DNA of 17,000 bases. It comes from Cyanobacteria bacterium UBA9971 (GTDB lineage Bacteria; Cyanobacteriota; Vampirovibrionia; Gastranaerophilales; UBA9971). A program made the translations under genes and the position numbers. Positions 14,349 to 17,000 of this stretch are shown here, piece after piece. The notes beneath the pieces were generated by a model that made no database searches, was not told the origin of the DNA, and saw only the letters and a list, made by a program, of their open reading frames with translations. Every line of letters starts with the position of its first letter. The stretch's first letter is position 1. Location of the stretch: assembly GCA_003499955.1 (NCBI GenBank), contig DNRP01000135.1, positions 10,887-27,886 on the forward strand. Direction: 5' to 3'.

Positions 14349-17000
14349 CTAATCTGAAGTAATACTTCCCGGTGTTTGGAAGAAATTGATGTTAAGCAAT
14401 TCTGAATCAATATCGCTAAGTGTTCTTTTTGGAACAGCTCTCTTCATTTCATCGGTATCACTCATAAGATCAACTTCGAAGCCGCCGCGTTTTGCAACTG
14501 TAATATCAAGACCGATACTTTGAAGTTCTCGAACCAATACTTTGAATGATTCAGGGATACCCGGTCTTTGGAGGTTTTCACCTTTTACAATAGCTTCATA
14601 AGCTCTACTTCTACCGTTAACGTCATCGGATTTAATGGTTAACATTTCCTGAAGTGTATAAGCAGCACCGTATGCTTCCAGTGCCCAAACTTCCATCTCT
14701 CCGAAACGCTGACCGCCGAATTGAGCTTTACCGCCCAATGGCTGTTGGGTAACAAGACTGTAAGGTCCGGTACTTCTTGCGTGAATCTTGTCATCTACAA
14801 GGTGGACAAGTTTTAAAATATATGCAAGTCCGACAGAAACAGGATTATCAAACGGTTCTCCCGTTCTTCCGTCATAAAGTGTAACTTTACCGTTTGTATT
14901 TACCCAATCATATCCGGTTTTATCTATTCCTTTTTGAACTTCATTAGATGTTGCATTCAAAGAAGCCTCAGTGACGCCGCATCTTTCATCAAACGCAGGA
15001 ACTTCATAATAATTTCCCGTCAGATAAGCTGCCAGTCCTAAAAGGGTTTCATAAGTTTGTCCAACGTTCATCCTACTGGGTACGCCAAGAGGATTAAGAA
15101 CTATATCAACAGGTGTGCCATCAGGAAGGAACGGCATATCTTCTTTAGGAAGGATTTTGGAAATAATACCTTTGTTTCCGTGTCTTCCTGCCATTTTATC
15201 GCCTACTCTGATTTTACGTTTTTGAGCTATATAAACTCTGATAACTGTATTAGCTCCAGGAGGAAGTTCATCGCCTTTTTCTCTGTCAAAAACTTTTACG
15301 TCAACGACTCTACCGCCTTCACCATGCGGAACTCTTAAACTGTTATCTTTTACATCTCTTGCTTTTTCAGCAAAAATTGCCCGTAAAAGTTTTTCTTCGG
15401 GTGGATGTTCTGATTCACCCTTAGGTGTAATCTTTCCTACAAGAATATCATCAGCCTGAACCATAGCTCCAACGCGTACTATACCTCTTTCATCAAGGTG
15501 TCTTAAGCTGTCTTCGCTAACGTTAGGAATTTCCCTTGTAATTTCTTCCGGTCCTAACTTTGTTGTTCTTGCATCGATTTCAAGTTTTTCAATGTGAATA
15601 CTTGTATAAACATCTTCATGCGAAAGCTTGTCGCTGATTAAAATAGCATCCTCGTAGTTATATCCTTCCCAGGGCATAAATGCCACAAGAACGTTTTTAC
15701 CGAGAGAAAGCTCTCCTTGATCGGTTGATGCTCCATCCGCAAGAGGTGTTCCTTTTTTAACAGGCATGCCCGCTCTGACTATCGGTTTTTGATTAAGGCA
15801 TGTATCCTGGTTGCTTCTTACAAATTTCATTAAAGGATATTTATGTATTCTGCCTTGAGTGTCTTTAATTCTTACTTCATCACTGGTAACATAGTCAACA
15901 ACACCTTCGTGCTCTGACATAACTACCATTCCGGAATCACAAGCGGCTCTTTTTTCAAGACCCGTGCCAACTACCGGTCTTTGTGCCTTATAAAGAGGAA
16001 CAGCCTGACGTTGCATGTTTGAACCCATTAACGCTCTGTTAGCATCATTGTGTTCAACGAACGGAATTAAAGATGTGCCGACCGATATAATCTGAATAGG
16101 AGAAACACCCACATAATCAACCTTATTTGATTCCCCTATTGTAAATTCACTTCTATAACGGAATGGAACTTGGTCAACAGATATTTTTCCGTTTTTATCT
16201 ATAGGAATATCGCCGGGGGCAACACGGGAGGTTTCTTCTTCATCCGCGCTTAAATAGTTAATTTCATCGGTAACAATACCGTCTTTAACAACATAATAAG
16301 GTGTTTCAATAAATCCATATTCATTAACCCTTGCATAAGTAGCCAAACTTCCTATAAGACCCGCATTTGGTCCTTCAGGCGTTTCTACGGGACAAATTCT
16401 TCCGTAATGTGAAGGGTGAATATCTCTTACGGCAAATCCGGCTCTTTCTCTTGCAAGACCACCGGGTCCGAGAGCTGATAATCTTCTTTTATGTGTTAAT
16501 TCCGCAAGAGGATTTGTCTGATCCATAAACTGCGATAATTGTGATGAACCGAAAAATTCCTTAATTGCGGCAATTAAAGGTTTTGTATTTAATAAGTTTA
16601 ACGGAGTTAATGTTTCAGCATCCTGAAGAGTCATTCTTTCTCTTACGATTCTTTCAAGTCTTGTAAGACCGATTCTGAACTGGTTCTGCAACAATTCTCC
16701 AACTGATCTGATACGTCTGTTTCCCAAATGGTCGATATCATCAACCACACCTTCATCATAAGTAAGGTTTACAAGGTATTCGATTGATGCAACAATATCC
16801 TGAACGGTTAAAGTTCTTTGTGTTTCATGCAGATTAAGTCCGAGTTTTTTGTTTAACTTGTAACGACCGACTTTTCCGAGGTCATATCTCTTATCATCAA
16901 AGAATCTGCTTTCGATGATTGATTTACCGCCGCTTGCGCTAGCAGGGTCACCCGGTCTTAATTTTTTATAAACTTCAATTAAAGCTTCGTCATTAGTGCC
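14349..17000 (-). CDS. rpoB: DNA-directed RNA polymerase subunit beta (RpoB), 5' end outside window
   Basis: The frame is open to the right edge; 883 residues are visible, ending in TAG at 14349. The first visible residues ([20 protein letters not shown], then [13 protein letters not shown]) already align to the interior of RpoB, so a few hundred N-terminal residues are missing. A GTG at 16748 is the V of [15 protein letters not shown], not a start. The rifampicin-binding cluster is present ([18 protein letters not shown], then [13 protein letters not shown]) with the usual sensitive-type D, H and S. Further on are [14 protein letters not shown], the catalytic [18 protein letters not shown] (about visible residues 600-615) and [18 protein letters not shown] (about 755-775). 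The C-terminus continues past the conserved [15 protein letters not shown] with about 45 residues. It is the first visible gene of the rpoB-rpoC1-rpoC2 operon. Confidence 0.98.
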   Translation of the reverse strand, partial: GTNDEALIEVYKKLRPGDPASASGGKSIIESRFFDDKRYDLGKVGRYKLNKKLGLNLHETQRTLTVQDIVASIEYLVNLTYDEGVVDDIDHLGNRRIRSVGELLQNQFRIGLTRLERIVRERMTLQDAETLTPLNLLNTKPLIAAIKEFFGSSQLSQFMDQTNPLAELTHKRRLSALGPGGLARERAGFAVRDIHPSHYGRICPVETPEGPNAGLIGSLATYARVNEYGFIETPYYVVKDGIVTDEINYLSADEEETSRVAPGDIPIDKNGKISVDQVPFRYRSEFTIGESNKVDYVGVSPIQIISVGTSLIPFVEHNDANRALMGSNMQRQAVPLYKAQRPVVGTGLEKRAACDSGMVVMSEHEGVVDYVTSDEVRIKDTQGRIHKYPLMKFVRSNQDTCLNQKPIVRAGMPVKKGTPLADGASTDQGELSLGKNVLVAFMPWEGYNYEDAILISDKLSHEDVYTSIHIEKLEIDARTTKLGPEEITREIPNVSEDSLRHLDERGIVRVGAMVQADDILVGKITPKGESEHPPEEKLLRAIFAEKARDVKDNSLRVPHGEGGRVVDVKVFDREKGDELPPGANTVIRVYIAQKRKIRVGDKMAGRHGNKGIISKILPKEDMPFLPDGTPVDIVLNPLGVPSRMNVGQTYETLLGLAAYLTGNYYEVPAFDERCGVTEASLNATSNEVQKGIDKTGYDWVNTNGKVTLYDGRTGEPFDNPVSVGLAYILKLVHLVDDKIHARSTGPYSLVTQQPLGGKAQFGGQRFGEMEVWALEAYGAAYTLQEMLTIKSDDVNGRSRAYEAIVKGENLQRPGIPESFKVLVRELQSIGLDITVAKRGGFEVDLMSDTDEMKRAVPKRTLSDIDSELLNINFFQTPGSITSD

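Noticed and set aside
16746..16748. Possible GTG start of rpoB giving a 799-residue protein
   Set aside because: The codon is the V in the conserved [15 protein letters not shown] run, and the frame stays open with clear RpoB sequence to the window edge. The gene is truncated by the window, not by biology.

Overview
The window is AT-rich and densely coded, with short intergenic gaps; the longest is about 240 bp, so no stretch over 300 bp lacks a gene. The best clue to the organism is the RNA polymerase locus at the right end. There the beta-prime subunit is split into RpoC1 and RpoC2, as in Cyanobacteria and plastids, and RpoC2 carries a very large trigger-loop insertion. No photosynthesis gene is visible, base composition is low in GC, and short TGTCATT...AATGACA palindromes fill the intergenic gaps. 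I infer a non-photosynthetic relative of Cyanobacteria (Melainabacteria/Vampirovibrionia, for example Gastranaerophilales). A true cyanobacterium is not excluded.

Layout, left to right. At 1-192 (+) is the 3' end of the PRPP synthetase gene prs. It converges on a two-gene operon read leftward: a response regulator-GAF-like-GGDEF diguanylate cyclase (2991-1519) followed by a double-CheW scaffold (1398-340). A 240-bp divergent promoter region (2992-3231) separates this from a rightward operon: a minimal membrane chemoreceptor (3232-4335), a 1094-residue hybrid CheA kinase ending in a receiver domain (4474-7758), and a stand-alone HD-domain protein resembling the C-terminal part of Ppx/GppA phosphatases (7762-8358). 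A perfect hairpin at 8359-8401 ends this operon and, from the other side, the RNA polymerase operon. That operon runs leftward as rpoB (5' end outside the window), rpoC1 and rpoC2.

The five central genes look like one chemosensory array of the Pil-Chp/Pix type: receptor, coupling protein, hybrid kinase, and a receiver fused to a c-di-GMP synthase as probable output. A free CheY, CheR and CheB are not in the window. The CheA seems to contain two degenerate Hpt-like repeats that have lost the phospho-accepting histidine. The HD protein, 3 bp behind cheA, is the least understood member.

Palindromic repeats sit in the prs/cheW, GGDEF/cheW, receptor/cheA, rpoB/rpoC1 and rpoC1/rpoC2 gaps. Two half-element types are combined in different ways, and one element supplies a false N-terminal extension to the CheW reading frame.
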